From contig JBCAML010000009.1 in the NCBI GenBank assembly GCA_038503075.1, forward strand, positions 1,906,510 through 1,970,509: 64,000 nucleotides of DNA, read 5' to 3'. The DNA is from Gyromitra esculenta (lineage: Eukaryota; Ascomycota; Pezizomycetes; Pezizales; Discinaceae). The notes beneath the pieces are model-generated. The model worked only from the letters and a program-made list of their open reading frames with translations. It had not been told where the DNA came from and made no database searches. Both the position numbers and the translations under genes were made by a program. Shown one piece after another: positions 52,111-62,717 of this stretch. Numbering within the stretch: the stretch's first letter is position 1; each line of letters opens with the position of its first letter.

Positions 52111-52703
52111 AGGTTGAGCCTGATATGACTATGGGGTGTATATGGTAATGAAGGATAAAGAAGAACCACGGCGGTTATTGGGTTGTGGGGTTCAATATCT
52201 AGCAGGAGGAGGAAGGTGACGATGACGATGATGAGAGAAAGAGGCTGGGTCAGGCTGAGGCGATTGATGTGAGCAAGTGGGTGGGAGGGTTTGATAGGTA
52301 GGTGGGATGAGAATCAGCGTAAAGATGGAAGGTATTGCAGGGCTTGGGTGGAAGGTATTAATGCTTTGGGATGAAGAGAGAAGATGATTATGGTAAGAAG
52401 AAAGCCAGATCAGGCCGAGGAAGAGAAGGTGGGGTGGGGTGATGTGATAGGTAGAGGCAGCTTGGAGCAGTTTAGAACAAGGAGAGACAAGAGGAGGTGG
52501 AGGTGGAGTATTTGATAGGGTGAGCCAGATACATACATCCTCTCCCGGGCCCATAACTGCAGGCGCATAGGGTATTCAATGGAGGATCAGAGGGTATCAT
52601 CGTCAGCAGCAGCAGCAGAGTACGGTATAGCACGATGGACGAGAATAGAAGAATGGCTAGGGCTTGATGGAGGTGGGCGCTTGGAACTACAGTACTAGTA
52701 CAT

Positions 52704-52732
52704 GTACATGTATGTACGTACGTCCCTAGGGA
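52704..52732. repeat. 29-bp block shared with 58181-58209
   Basis: Begins GTACATGTATGT and ends CCTAGGGA; 26 of 29 bases match the block at 58181-58209 in the same orientation. Both copies lie upstream of a minus-strand gene. Confidence 0.6.
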
Positions 52733-55318
52733 CTGTACCACCAACACCCCAGCCGTCAATCTCCATCGGGACTATGATCGGAGGGAGGGAACAGTTACTC
52801 TACTCTCCTCTGCCATCCATTCTCCGATGAACGCTCGGATCACGACCTTCAATCTCGGAGGCCACCAGCGTACTCTCTGCCTAGGTATGTGAATGTGTGT
52901 GTACCTACAAACGAGGGCCGTGGTAACGCTGAGAGACAAAGCAAACCATCGTCACGCTATCTGGCTGATCTTTCTTGGGCTACATGTAGCCATCCGCCAC
53001 TTGTATCCCACACCCACTTGGAGTGCACCTACATGTACACCACCAGCGATACTTAAGGGCAGAGTACAATAGAGTGGCACAGCTTTCTCTCCTACCCTCT
53101 CTGTTCATGCTGTGTTCCCTCGTTCCCCCCCTCGAGCACGTGCTCGACTGTCCCTTGCATGATCCTGTCTCTCAGCCTCCTCCAACCCCTTCCCTCTTGA
53201 AACATCAGTGAAGCCTCTTCCTTCGCTCAGTGTCTTCTCGACCCTAAGTCGTCTTTACGGAAGGAGACTCTCTTGGATGTCTGGGGCAGGCGCTGAGGGT
53301 GAGTGGGGTTAGTCGCTGGCATTGCCCATCCGACCCATCTGGACATTTCCATTTAGCATCGGGAGAGACATCTTCGTTCTCTCCCCACAGTCCCTTTCCC
53401 CATTCCGCTGATCTCAACGCCGTCTTCGGCAGGTCCCGTGGAGTATACCCTACCCCTGCAAGCCATCATCCCTTCTCCCCAACTCTGCCCCTGCCCTTGC
53501 ACCATCATCCTGCCTGAGCTTGCCGATGTCCACAACGGCGACTATATCCTCCAAGCAGTTAGCATCTCGCTACTCTTATTTATAGCAAACCTCTCTATCC
53601 ATCGTGTCGGTTCTGTTTACTTGCTTAACCAAACAACCCCCCCATTCATCGGGACCGAATCTCGATTTCCGAGTCAACTGTTCGGCTAACAGATATCTGT
53701 TTATGCCCCGACCACACGTCAAAAGCCTTTGGTGGGCGGATAGGATGGACAGACCTCAATCCTGAACTCCAAGTAAAACAGTAGATTCGGATACACACAT
53801 CTTGCAAGTTTGGAGGCTGCTTGCTCTTGATCCTCTTGTTGTGAACTCTGTATGGAGACTACTCCGTAGCACTGGAGGGACTCGTTCGTCTGTGAATTGC
53901 GAAACTCTCTTATCCTCTCCACAACGCCACATGTCTCTCCCTCACGTGGAAGACGCGACTAGTGTCGCCATGGCCTTTACACCCGCTCGTGTCCATCATC
54001 TGAATCACCTGTTTGTCCGAAACATCTCAGACCCAAATTTCCGTTCTCATGTACCACTACGCCTACCGTCAGACTCAGCTCCGTCATCGGGTGTCCAACC
54101 AGACTCTGAATGGCCGCCGTGTCTCATCCACGCCGAGAAACGATGGTGCCGATTTAGCATCGGAACCGTCCCTCTCCCCGTACCGTGGCTGCGCGCCCAT
54201 TCGTTCGTTCGCAGCTGGTCGGAAAATGCCGTTTGGGAAATTGGTGATTCTAATCTAGATCCTAGATCTTCGAATTTCTGGGACTCTAGATCTCGGGTTT
54301 AGCCTTTCGGGGCTCGTTACAGAAGCGGTGATCCTTCGCCGTGATCTTCTTGATCTTCCTCGCTGAACATTCTTTCCCGGTTTTATCTAAAAGCACGTAT
54401 TTGAGACTCTCCCGTTAAAAAGAAAGTGAGAAAGAAAAAACAAGTTGTGATTGCGAGGTCATGACAAAGACTCCGGTTTTCTATCGTACCACGGATATCC
54501 GCATTGATCGTTTTTTATTTTCTCATTCCTTTTTCGATCAGGCTGACGATTGCCCAACCGATGGCGTGCTGATTGTCCTCGTGATTGTGGAGTACGGCCA
54601 CAACTTCTCGGCTCTGGTTCTACTACTTCACTTAGGCCCTGTCGGTCCTTGATCTCTCAGATTTGACCATCAATCGTCCCGGCAGCACTTTATGCACCTA
54701 TATATAACTAGCAAAGCACGATACATGTACTCCTACACAACTGATCGACTCTAGAGTAGGGTATCGACATGTCCCGAGCCAGCACGTGGGCATGATACGA
54801 AATAATTGCATTGCGTCCCATTGTTGTCGGGTTTCATGTTGCTGAGCCGTCTGCGCTTATTGTAGAGGAGGTTGGCTGACTTCATGATCAAGGAGGTATG
54901 ATATGTTTAGCCGAGACTTTGCGGCCGCTGTACCCATAACTGGATTATTTATGGAGACGCCATGGGGCTGGAGATTGAGGATTCGGAATTTGATTCGTGG
55001 GTGTTAAATCTCTCTTTGGAGGTACGAGCGTGCATATTTAGGGGGAGAAGCCTGTGCTTCGAAATCGAGTGATATTACATGACTAAATCATGCATAAGGG
55101 CAATACGGGGGACGGACCTGTCGTTCGGGTCATGGCCAGTGCAGTCTAGATGGAAAAACCCTACAGAATGCTAGTCGCCCTCTGACCGATACCCTCCATG
55201 TTTTTTCACGCCAGCAATACCAAAGGTTCCACACCGAGACCACATCCACAGACCTACTCCACCCACTTCATCGCTAGTTAGATGAAAAATTACACAGGCA
55301 GAGCCTCTCCACCACGAT

Positions 55319-55525
55319 TGCTCTTGTTTCGCTACCGAGATTGTTTCGCTTCGCTAGAAGTAAGTTTTTAATACTTTTAGCCTAAATCTTGTGCTGTAGC
55401 CAACCTTTATAGCAGCCCAGGGACCACCTGACGATGTTTCGCTGTTGAAGTTGTTTCGTTTTGCTGTAGAGAGACCTGCGACCTGGGAGTGTCTACTTCC
55501 ATGATTGTTTTGTTTTGCTGCAGGT
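55319..55525. repeat. Three dispersed copies of a TTGTTTCGCTTCGCTAG-like motif
   Basis: Related motifs occur at about 55339-55360, 55452-55474 and 55504-55525. The first two are preceded by a second variant (TGTTTCGCTACCGAGA, TGTTTCGCTGTTGAAG). They lie just beyond the 3' side of the broken MULE transposase, so they may be its terminal or subterminal repeats. That link is inference. Confidence 0.45.
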
Positions 55526-55888
55526 ACTCTCTACTGGTTTCTATCTACAATTGTTGCCGCATCTCTAGCTACTACAGGTCATCCAGTGCTCAATATGCTG
55601 CAAAACAATATACTCGCTCCCGCACTCAAACCTTTGTGGTAGTGAGATTTCAAGAGCTAGAATTCGGGATACGATCATAGATAATCGCTCGCTTTTGAAA
55701 GATTTATATTCTTGTACAGAGCTAATTACAAGATCTATTTTACAGGTAGCCTTATTATGGCTATATCCACCACATTTTTAGCAGGCTTGACTACCTTTAC
55801 CTTTATCCAGAGGAGGAGCACTATTATTCAATTTCGCTTGTGTTCTTATCATCTTTTTCCGCTGTCCACCAGGCACCGTGTGTACTAC

Positions 55889-56500
55889 CTATGGCCTACC
55901 TGTAGCTGAGCGCTCTTTTGCTGGGTGAATAATTTCCTCAGCCTCTTTTACAATCCCAATTACAGGATTTTGTTGAAATTCAGCTATACCAATTAAGGAG
56001 ATAGGAGATAGGTTAGAAATATAAGTATTTTTCCAAGTTGCGACCGTGGAAAATAAAGGAGAATAGTCCAGTGGAGATCGACCAGGAAGCTGATGAATTG
56101 AAGTAAAACTGTGTTCACGAGGAATACCGTTCTCTCGAAAATGACCACAAGTACATACCCGGGTTCTAGAGCTAATAGGAAATACATGCTTATTAACCTG
56201 AGCCACCTCTTCTTCAAACTCTGTTGCCATATGCATGCGTACTTCATTTTGCGCTGCCTGCTAGTTATTCTCCTGTAGTTTCTGGAGACAAAAGTGAAGG
56301 TGAAGCTGGTCCTATGCCCGCAGCCCACAGACTTACATGTACCCCCGAAATCGTTGAACCATCGTATAATGCCAAATCTCGTTTAATAAACCTAGAATGG
56401 ACAACTCCCGAGTATCTCTGAATACTTTATTCGTTGATTCGGGATTTTTTGAAGATTTATGGCCGTAACTAGGAGCTTTATAAATAGCCAGTACCTATAT
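55889..56500 (-). pseudogene. Broken MULE-type transposase, C-terminal part with SWIM zinc finger
   Basis: Read on the minus strand, coherent transposase-like sequence runs from about 56500 (SSKNPESTNKVFRDTRELS) to the stop at 55889. The most diagnostic part is a SWIM-type finger CTCGHFRENGIPREHSF, C-X-C then P-X-E-H, in which the expected third Cys is now Arg. It is followed by TSIHQLPGRSPLDYSPLFST. An in-frame TAG at 56261-56263 sits where Trp would fit (ENN-stop-QAAQNEV), consistent with a G-to-A change, and another stop separates the upstream part. I find no N-terminal catalytic domain. It is therefore a dead fragment of a Mutator-like element. The family call rests on the SWIM finger and C-terminal pattern. 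Confidence 0.55.
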
Positions 56501-56856
56501 ATACTGCACCAACGCAGACATAAAAATAAAAATAACACAAAAGTAGAAAAAGACCCACGATCAATAAATCTCCCAACTAATTGTTTCGCATGCATATACT
56601 ATTTGTAATTTACTAAAAAGATTATATAAAATCGAAACTAAAAGAATACAATTATATAGGATGAAGGAAGTTTAAGGGGATTGGCCTAAAGAGGTATGCA
56701 CAAAAGAAGGACAGTACTCTCTTACAAATGGGTTATTAATGCTACAGCACGATTATGGGTCTCCGTTTTAGCTTCCCAGAGTGATCCTTGTTTAGATTAA
56801 CGTAGATGTGTGCTTAAAGTCACGTCTGACTTCCATCTTGTATCACAAATATCATA

Positions 56857-57951
56857 TCAAAGCTTTCTCGCTTCTTTTCCCTTCCCGAAGCATAACGTTA
56901 GTGTTTGGCTTGCTCTTTTATAACCTCTTGCTGCTGTTCTGCGCGCTTGACAAACCAATTGCCAGATCGCCCACTCTTCGAAGAACTTTTTCTCTTTTTC
57001 AGCATCGACGATTTTGAGTTCCCCGCGTAGTCTTGGTTCCACCCCATTCCACGGATATGGATCAGAGAGGACATCAAGGACACCTTGATGCTCGTGCTCC
57101 ATTGCACGAGACAGGGCTGTTTTTTGGTTTTCGTCCGGGATGGTAGGATCGGCCCCATAAGCAAGTAGCAACCTTAGCATCCTTTCCGACTTTTCAGTCC
57201 ACGGTACTGGCCAGTGGGCTTGACAGTGACCTTTCACCAGGTGGCCCAACAGAGTATATCTTGATTTTCCATCTCTCCAACAGTAGTTGATCATGACATC
57301 AGCTCCGTCTTCTAACAATTTCCTGGCCATATCCTCGTGCCCACCGAGTACCGCTGGTTGGAGAGCCTGAGTTTTTTGGTCAAAATCTTTTTCCTTCTCT
57401 ATAACTGATCCCACCAACTCAAGATCTCGATCTTTCGCAGCAATAATCATTGCTCTTCTCCAACCGGTACAGCCTTCCGTAAACTCGGCTCCGCTCTTTA
57501 GCAAAAGCTTGACCAGTGCCATGTCCCCCAGTCGCATCGCCCAGTTAAGTGCCGAATCGGGATTTTTGTCTATCGTATCTGGATACTCAAGGTCTTTGAT
57601 GTAGAGATTGGGCGTACTCGTATAAATAAACTCGAGCGCATCTCGACCATTTTTCATCGGCACGCGGTACGCTTCCTCCAATCCAAGAAAGATTTCTTCA
57701 TTGACTGGCTTCATCAGGGCTATCGGAGGTCCGTTTTCGAGAATATATGTTATCATTGGCTCAACACGATTAACAGCTGCCCAACAGAGAGCGGATATCG
57801 AGTTTTCGGGCCGTATTGCGAGTTTTACTAGGCATGGGTTTAGAAGGAGCTTGAGACGGCGGTTGGTCTGGATGAGGGCATTAAGGTGTCTGGCTGGGAA
57901 ATCTTTGGTGATTTTGAGTATCAAGTCATTGGATAGGCTGAGGAGCGACAT
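56857..57951 (-). CDS. F-box-like / ankyrin repeat protein
   Basis: Single exon, 364 aa. The N-terminus MSLLSLSNDLILKITKDFPA followed by HLNALIQTNRRLKLLLNPCL matches the F-box pattern common in fungi (L-x-L-P-x-E-L/I-L-x-I..., ending in an L-rich helix). Then there are about five ankyrin-like repeats: SALCWAAVNRVEPMITYILE, ALNWAMRLGDMALVKLLLKS, MIIAAKDRDLELVGSVI, PAVLGGHEDMARKLLEDGAD and ALSRAMEHEHQGVLDVL. There is no signal peptide or membrane segment. Such proteins are proposed substrate adaptors of SCF ubiquitin ligases, or simply ankyrin proteins; the F-box is degenerate (no Pro after SLSN), so Skp1 binding is uncertain. The basic C-terminus ends GKGKEARKL. It is accessory, subtelomere-near and intact. 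Confidence 0.83.
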   Translation of the reverse strand: MSLLSLSNDLILKITKDFPARHLNALIQTNRRLKLLLNPCLVKLAIRPENSISALCWAAVNRVEPMITYILENGPPIALMKPVNEEIFLGLEEAYRVPMKNGRDALEFIYTSTPNLYIKDLEYPDTIDKNPDSALNWAMRLGDMALVKLLLKSGAEFTEGCTGWRRAMIIAAKDRDLELVGSVIEKEKDFDQKTQALQPAVLGGHEDMARKLLEDGADVMINYCWRDGKSRYTLLGHLVKGHCQAHWPVPWTEKSERMLRLLLAYGADPTIPDENQKTALSRAMEHEHQGVLDVLSDPYPWNGVEPRLRGELKIVDAEKEKKFFEEWAIWQLVCQARRTAARGYKRASQTLTLCFGKGKEARKL

Positions 57952-59032
57952 GAATACAGTGAATTGTAGGAGAATAATAGTTATCGAAGGCGGCGAAAGT
58001 TGTATTATATGCGAAAAGTTTACAAGGCAATCTAAGGGTCTGTAGGAATAAATATTTACCTGGTCTTGCGGCTGAAAGTGGCTGACGCCAAGCCATATCT
58101 AATTCAGGAATAGGGACTACTGCGATGAGTAACAGCGTAAGCAGCCAGTTACAAGAGTACACGAGCTATGACGTACATACGTACATGTATGTTTGTACGT
58201 GCCTAGGGATCAGTCTTGGCAACTGTTTTGTCTTTTTGGCGAACTCACAAGCAGCTCGGAGTATTAGCTAAATTTAAGTGTTGCTATTTACGAGAGACTG
58301 CTTAAAACTCTAAATATACCGGGTCTAGTTGCCTAGATTCGATCTTAGGGTTAGGCTCCAACTGAATCAGTGAGATGTATTACCGCTGTTGCAGACCACC
58401 ACTCACAGCAGGGGATTAGTAGGCTGGCCAGGCCTCTAGCATAATGGATTTTATAATTTTTTCTTCAAGTGAAATTAGACTGAAAGGGTAAGAAAGTGCT
58501 AAGTTTTGATTTTCCAAGTCATGCCGCCGAAGTGTATGTGCAGCCAAGAGATTTTCAAACCTTACCTAAAAAGTTACTTCGACCTCATGCAGTTAGCGAC
58601 TCCTGTCTCCGACGTTTGAAGCAGTTTTTTTAAAACCTACAACTGAAGTCTTTGGTAGCTTTTTAGGGGATATTCAATCATCTAGGACAAAAATTACGTA
58701 TCTAGCAAAACTAGCAACTTAGTGTTATTGAATCATGCTCCATACCATGCTAAACATAATTGAGAGCTGGTGAAGTATATTTAGTCCCGGAGTGCTACCG
58801 CAGGATGTTCGCACTAGAGGTACGGCGCGCAACAGCAAAGGCAGCGGATTCAAAATGAGCCTAATAGTTTCTATCCACGGCATCCTTAATTCCACCTATA
58901 TTACAGTAGCACGTAGGAGGTCTGCGAGGATCGACACCTTCGCTAGAAGTAACTAAAATGTATAGAAGTAAAAGCTTGCGCTGAATCGAACGGGTATATC
59001 TAGTTTACAAGTGTATAAGAGTAGTAGTGAAA
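57952..59032. other. Intergenic region, about 1.1 kb
   Basis: Promoter of the F-box/ankyrin gene and the 3' side of the acyl-CoA dehydrogenase gene. It holds the 29-bp shared block at 58181-58209. Otherwise it is AT-rich with no supported gene. Confidence 0.5.
58181..58209. repeat. 29-bp block shared with 52704-52732
   Basis: Same start GTACATGTATGT and end CCTAGGGA as the other copy, differing at three positions; located about 230 bp upstream of the F-box/ankyrin start codon. Confidence 0.6.
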
Positions 59033-61125
59033 TCAAAGCATAGATTTTGGGAAATTTTTAACAGCTTGTCGGACCGCAAGATCACCTGTTTCCGATAGAG
59101 TTAGTCACAGTGAGCCTTGATTTGGCGCTGAATGGACTCGAGCAGTGCTTACCTAAGATTTCCTCTGCGCCTCCCAAAATAGCATCGAATTTGTATGTCC
59201 TGGTTTGAGTTAATACCGTTTTGTTCTTGTTCTGTGTAGTTGTAGAGTATACCTGTTAAAAGATTCAATAACGCGGCCCATTCCACTTTTGGTGATCCCC
59301 CTTCCACCGAATATCTGGACCGACTCGTCCGCGATTTCGTGTGCTGCTCTGGTCGCGCTCATCTTGAGGAGTGCAATGGGGCCAGCTAAGGAGATTGATT
59401 GTTGTTTGTAGCTCATATTGCACATCTGATACGTGATGGCTTCAAGCCAAGCTTGGGTTGACTCGACGAGGGAGATCATTTTGGCGAGTCAATAACGCGG
59501 TATATATTAGCATCGAGGGTAAAATTTGTGCTGGTAAAATGGACAATACTTTTGCCTGATCACGGCTTGGTCAACGAGACGTTTCCCGAAGACTGTTCGT
59601 TGATTTGACCATTTTAGACATTCCTCGACCACTACACGAGAGCTCCGGATAACGGCGCAGCACATAACCCAGCGCTCATGATTGAAGTTAGACATGATCA
59701 CGGGGAAACCTTGGTGCTCTTTGCCGAGGAGATGGCCGATTGGGACCTTGACATTGTCGAAGGTGATAAACGCTGTCCCCGCGGCGGAGGAATAAGAAGT
59801 TTTTATTTGCTGATGAAATATGTTAGTGTTTGCTGAATGCGAGTTATGGGCTTCAGGTTGATCAGTATACGTACCTCTGTTTCAACACCCTCGCCGCGCT
59901 CAATTAGTAGTACACTGAATCCCTTTTCGGTCCTCACGGCAGTGGTGAAGTAATCTGCCCAGACTCCGTTCGTGATCCATTTCTTGGTGCCGTTTACAAT
60001 GTAGAACTTGCCACAGTCAGACTTGACGGCGGTGGTTCTAATACCCGCAACATCAGATCCGGCGAATGCCTCCGAAATGGCAAGACAGATTGATTTCTCG
60101 CCAGAAAAACACTCACGCGCTACACGATCACGAAGAGCTGCATCCTTGCAGAAGTTGAGGACGGGAGGAAGCCCAATCACCATGCCACCTAGAAATACAT
60201 CAAGTTAATCCTACTGACAGGAGCACACATAGAGATTTACACGGGGAGGGACAGAACCACTTCAATAGTGATTTATGGCATATGCTGGCGCCGGCCAATC
60301 GACCGGACGAATAAATTATTGAAAGGGTTAGGGTTACCTAAGAAGCCATCATTACATGCACGGCCGTGGGTTTTGGCCAGCTCTTGGGTCAGGACGAGCT
60401 CGTGAAAGTAGTCGAACTCAGAGGGAGTGACAATGCCGCCCATAAGAGTGTGACCTTGAAGATGTTTCCCAGGGCCGAGACGCATCGGGTTCATACCGTT
60501 TTCCCTGAAACAGGTTGCGATCAGCATGTCATCCAGTAAACAAATGATGGACGTTTAATAAATGGGGTACATATTCTCTAGGACTGAAGACTTACCACAT
60601 CTTTGTGATGATCTCCTTGCTTGGTCTCTGTCCTGACTCTTCGATCCGTAGAGCTTCAGGCCTCAAGTGTTCATCGACGAATATCCTCGCCTCCCTCCTC
60701 AGGTTTCTATGACTCTCCTTATAGTAAGGGCTACCGAACTCGGGGGCCAGCCACTATGTCCAGTATTAGTGAAGGGACGTTTTCGTTTTTTCTTTTTACA
60801 GTTTATCATTCACCTGAGGTTCTGAATATTGGATCGGGCAAAGATCACCCGGTTGAGGTTCTATCACTTGTGAGATTTCGCTGGTAATGGATCCGATACA
60901 TAACTTCGAGTACCGTAGAAGGACTTCATGACGATGCATCTGAAAGAACTCGGAAGTGGCATCTTTGCCAGCGACTTGTAAGAGAACGTGGGCACCGCCT
61001 GGATGGGCATCGGCAAACTCTGTTAGGTCATAGGCTTTAGAGTCTATTATTACATGGAGGGAGTTGGTGGTGTTATTTGTTGCGACTTCTTCGCGAGTGA
61101 GGTTTTTAGGACCAGCGGTGACCAT
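59033..61125 (-). CDS. Cytochrome b5-acyl-CoA dehydrogenase fusion; one intron with TG acceptor
   Basis: Predicted flavin acyl-CoA dehydrogenase (alpha,beta-oxidation of acyl-CoA, FAD-linked) with an N-terminal cytochrome b5 haem domain that could accept its electrons. 515 aa, eight exons: 61125-60814, 60753-60596, 60504-60338, 60188-59875, 59809-59550, 59489-59253, 59199-59153, 59085-59033. The b5 domain occupies residues 1-85: HPGG at 41-44 gives one axial His, and FQMHRHEVL near 61-69 the other. ACAD blocks follow: PEFGSPYYKESHRNLRREAR, LTQELAKTHGRACNDGFLGG, AISEAFAGSDVAGI, GTKKWITNGVWADYF, GRGITKSGMGRVIESFNRTY, ILGGAEEILGDLAVRQAVK. The usual C-terminal YEGT base is absent (ILGGAEE), but Glu362 in NHERW matches the helix-G base of long-chain and isovaleryl-CoA enzymes. 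Seven introns keep phase; intron 59549-59490 ends in TTG rather than AG. If unspliced or mis-spliced, the protein would be truncated after about residue 404. Confidence 0.88.
59490..59549 (-). other. Intron with non-canonical GT..TG ends
   Basis: The donor GTATTG is normal and CTAAT, a fungal branch site, lies about 22 nt before the 3' end. The only position that keeps the reading frame and the conserved protein (RQKLAKMISLVE) requires the intron to end ...GTTATTG, where a single T in place of A has removed the AG. All AG choices in reach give a stop or a frame shift. Confidence 0.7.
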
Positions 61126-61653
61126 GATGAAGGCTTGGGGGTTTGAGGGACGGGATAGATGGGACTATTGAATATAGATATATATAGTCCGAGATCAAAG
61201 GGATACTGGAGTATGTGGAGAGGCTTACAGCGTGTAGTTGCACGTGCGTACGTTTGGTGGAGGATTACTCAATAATACAAGTAATAACAGTGCTTGGCTC
61301 CGGTTGAATAGTTGACCCCACATGTCAGCCTGGCTGTTCCACCGAGTACCGAAGAGCCGCAAATCTAGGGCTGCGTTCAAAAGCATGTGAGAATGTTTAT
61401 CCCCTACACTACATTTAAACTAACCAGTATTAGTAATCACTATCTTGGTACTTTACAGTATACAATTGCTTCTGGGTGTATGACGATACTGGGTGTGACG
61501 AATCCCCCGAAAAGTCAAAAATTAAAATTAAAAATCCCTAAGCTATTCCGTTTTGGATCTACCAGGAGAATTCTATTTACTTTGCACAGGCACTGCCAGC
61601 TTTTTCATGTTTTTTTCTTCGCGTCCCGTTGATTTTTGGTAGGATTCATAGTA
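61126..61653. other. Promoter side of the acyl-CoA dehydrogenase gene and AT-rich spacer
   Basis: About 530 bases between the dehydrogenase start and the subtelomeric repeats. No gene, RNA or clear regulatory element recognised. Confidence 0.5.
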
Positions 61654-61693
61654 CCCCAGTTTTGTCAAACCCCCAGTTTTGTCAAACCCCCAG
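61654..61693. repeat. Tandem 17-bp repeat, 2.4 copies
   Basis: CCCCAGTTTTGTCAAAC occurs at 61654-61670 and 61671-61687, and the next six bases begin a third copy. Confidence 0.9.
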
Positions 61694-61770
61694 GAACTAC
61701 ATACCCTCTTCATGTCGCCGAGTTTCAAGATAGCCACGTGACCAACTAATAGGCGGGTTAACCTATCACG

Positions 61771-62010
61771 TACAGTGCTGTCAGGAAAGTCTTGGCACCA
61801 TCATCTCTAGTAAGCATGACTTACTGGCGGATTGGGGGGACGATTTATATAGAAGGTGATTATATAAAACTATTGGACGTTATTTGGTATGTCAGTATTC
61901 CCATAGCTTTCATCGCTTTCGATTTTCTGTTCCCTAGCTTGAGCTACAACTATTTTGTTTTCTAGAGTATGTAGGCTGTGGGGTGCCAGGACTTTGCGGA
62001 CGCGACTGTA
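61771..62010. mobile_element. Tc1/mariner-type MITE or deletion derivative, about 236 bp
   Basis: The left end at 61771-61799 (TA then CAGTGCTGTC... AAAGTCTTGGCACC) and the right end at 61982-62010 are inverted copies, 23 of 29 bases matching. Both start TA-CAGT and contain AAAGTC-TGGCACC, the usual form of Tc1-type ends, with TA as the target duplication. The interior lacks a DDE transposase. A minus-strand open frame of 73 codons at 61870-62091 crosses the right end, so it may belong to neighbouring sequence and not to the element. Confidence 0.5.
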
Positions 62011-62717
62011 CGTCTCAAAAAGCGGTTTCTGTTTTGAGCGATCACTATGGACAACTGTGGGTTTCTGCGACATCGATAGCGACGATTTCACATTTTTGAC
62101 CAGTTCCTCTACTTGTGTTCCACAAAATCCGATGGTGCGTATTCATGGGCCACCAACAGTACAGCAAGCTCTGCCCACAACCCCACCTCACGCCTATGAA
62201 CTGAGAAGCGGAAACTGGCGGACTGTTTCTCTCACTGACTATTTACTCATTGTAGGCATTTCTGGTGGAGGTTTACCCCATTCGAATCCAGCGGCTGCCT
62301 GCAGGAGGTGTCGTATGGCGGCCAGCGCAGGCGGCCATCGACCGAAAAAGGTGCCATATATTGTGCGCGTGCGCGCACAAGAAATTTGATACAAGCGCTG
62401 TACGCCAGGGCGAAATATTTTGAATAAGGTAGGGGAGCTGCTGTATGTGAGGTCAACGCGGGCTCAGCCAAGAGCAAATAGCAGGCATAATGTAGCTTCG
62501 TGAGAATATTCACCAGCGCAAAAGACGCAGTCTGACAGGTTAGGGAGAAATTTGCGAAGACAATGCAGCTACGGTATAGCAGGAGCGGACGAATATTTTC
62601 AACTAAAGAAGGAGGGATGTGGGAGTTTGGGCACTTGCTCGCGCGGGGTATAGCAGGTATCAGCAAAGAGGACTGATTCGACTATCAGCTCCACTGCAAC
62701 GGCGCTAAAAGGGTGGC
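62011..62717. other. Subtelomeric spacer
   Basis: Open frames of 144 codons (plus strand, 61955-62389) and 139 codons (minus strand, 62247-62666) overlap each other and have no motif. I do not call a gene here. Confidence 0.4.

Larger units (their letters stand above)
51761..55300. other. Long intergenic region: leader and promoter of the 949-aa gene
   Basis: About 2.5 kb of pyrimidine/purine-skewed sequence with repeats near the 949-aa gene start (listed separately) and a motif block at 52704-52732 shared with the F-box/ankyrin upstream region. Open frames on the plus strand (the longest 166 codons, 53802-54302) have no recognisable domain. I annotate no gene. The base composition up to about 54.7 kb resembles long 5' leaders of regulated fungal genes; beyond that it turns AT-rich. 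Confidence 0.45.

Noticed and set aside
53802..54302. 166-codon open frame on the plus strand
   Set aside because: No recognisable motif, overlapping open frames in other phases, and it lies in the probable long promoter region of the 949-aa gene.
61870..62389. Overlapping 73-codon (minus) and 144-codon (plus) frames in the subtelomere
   Set aside because: They overlap each other and the Tc1-type end; neither shows a known domain, and a stop precedes the minus-strand frame. Could be transposon debris.
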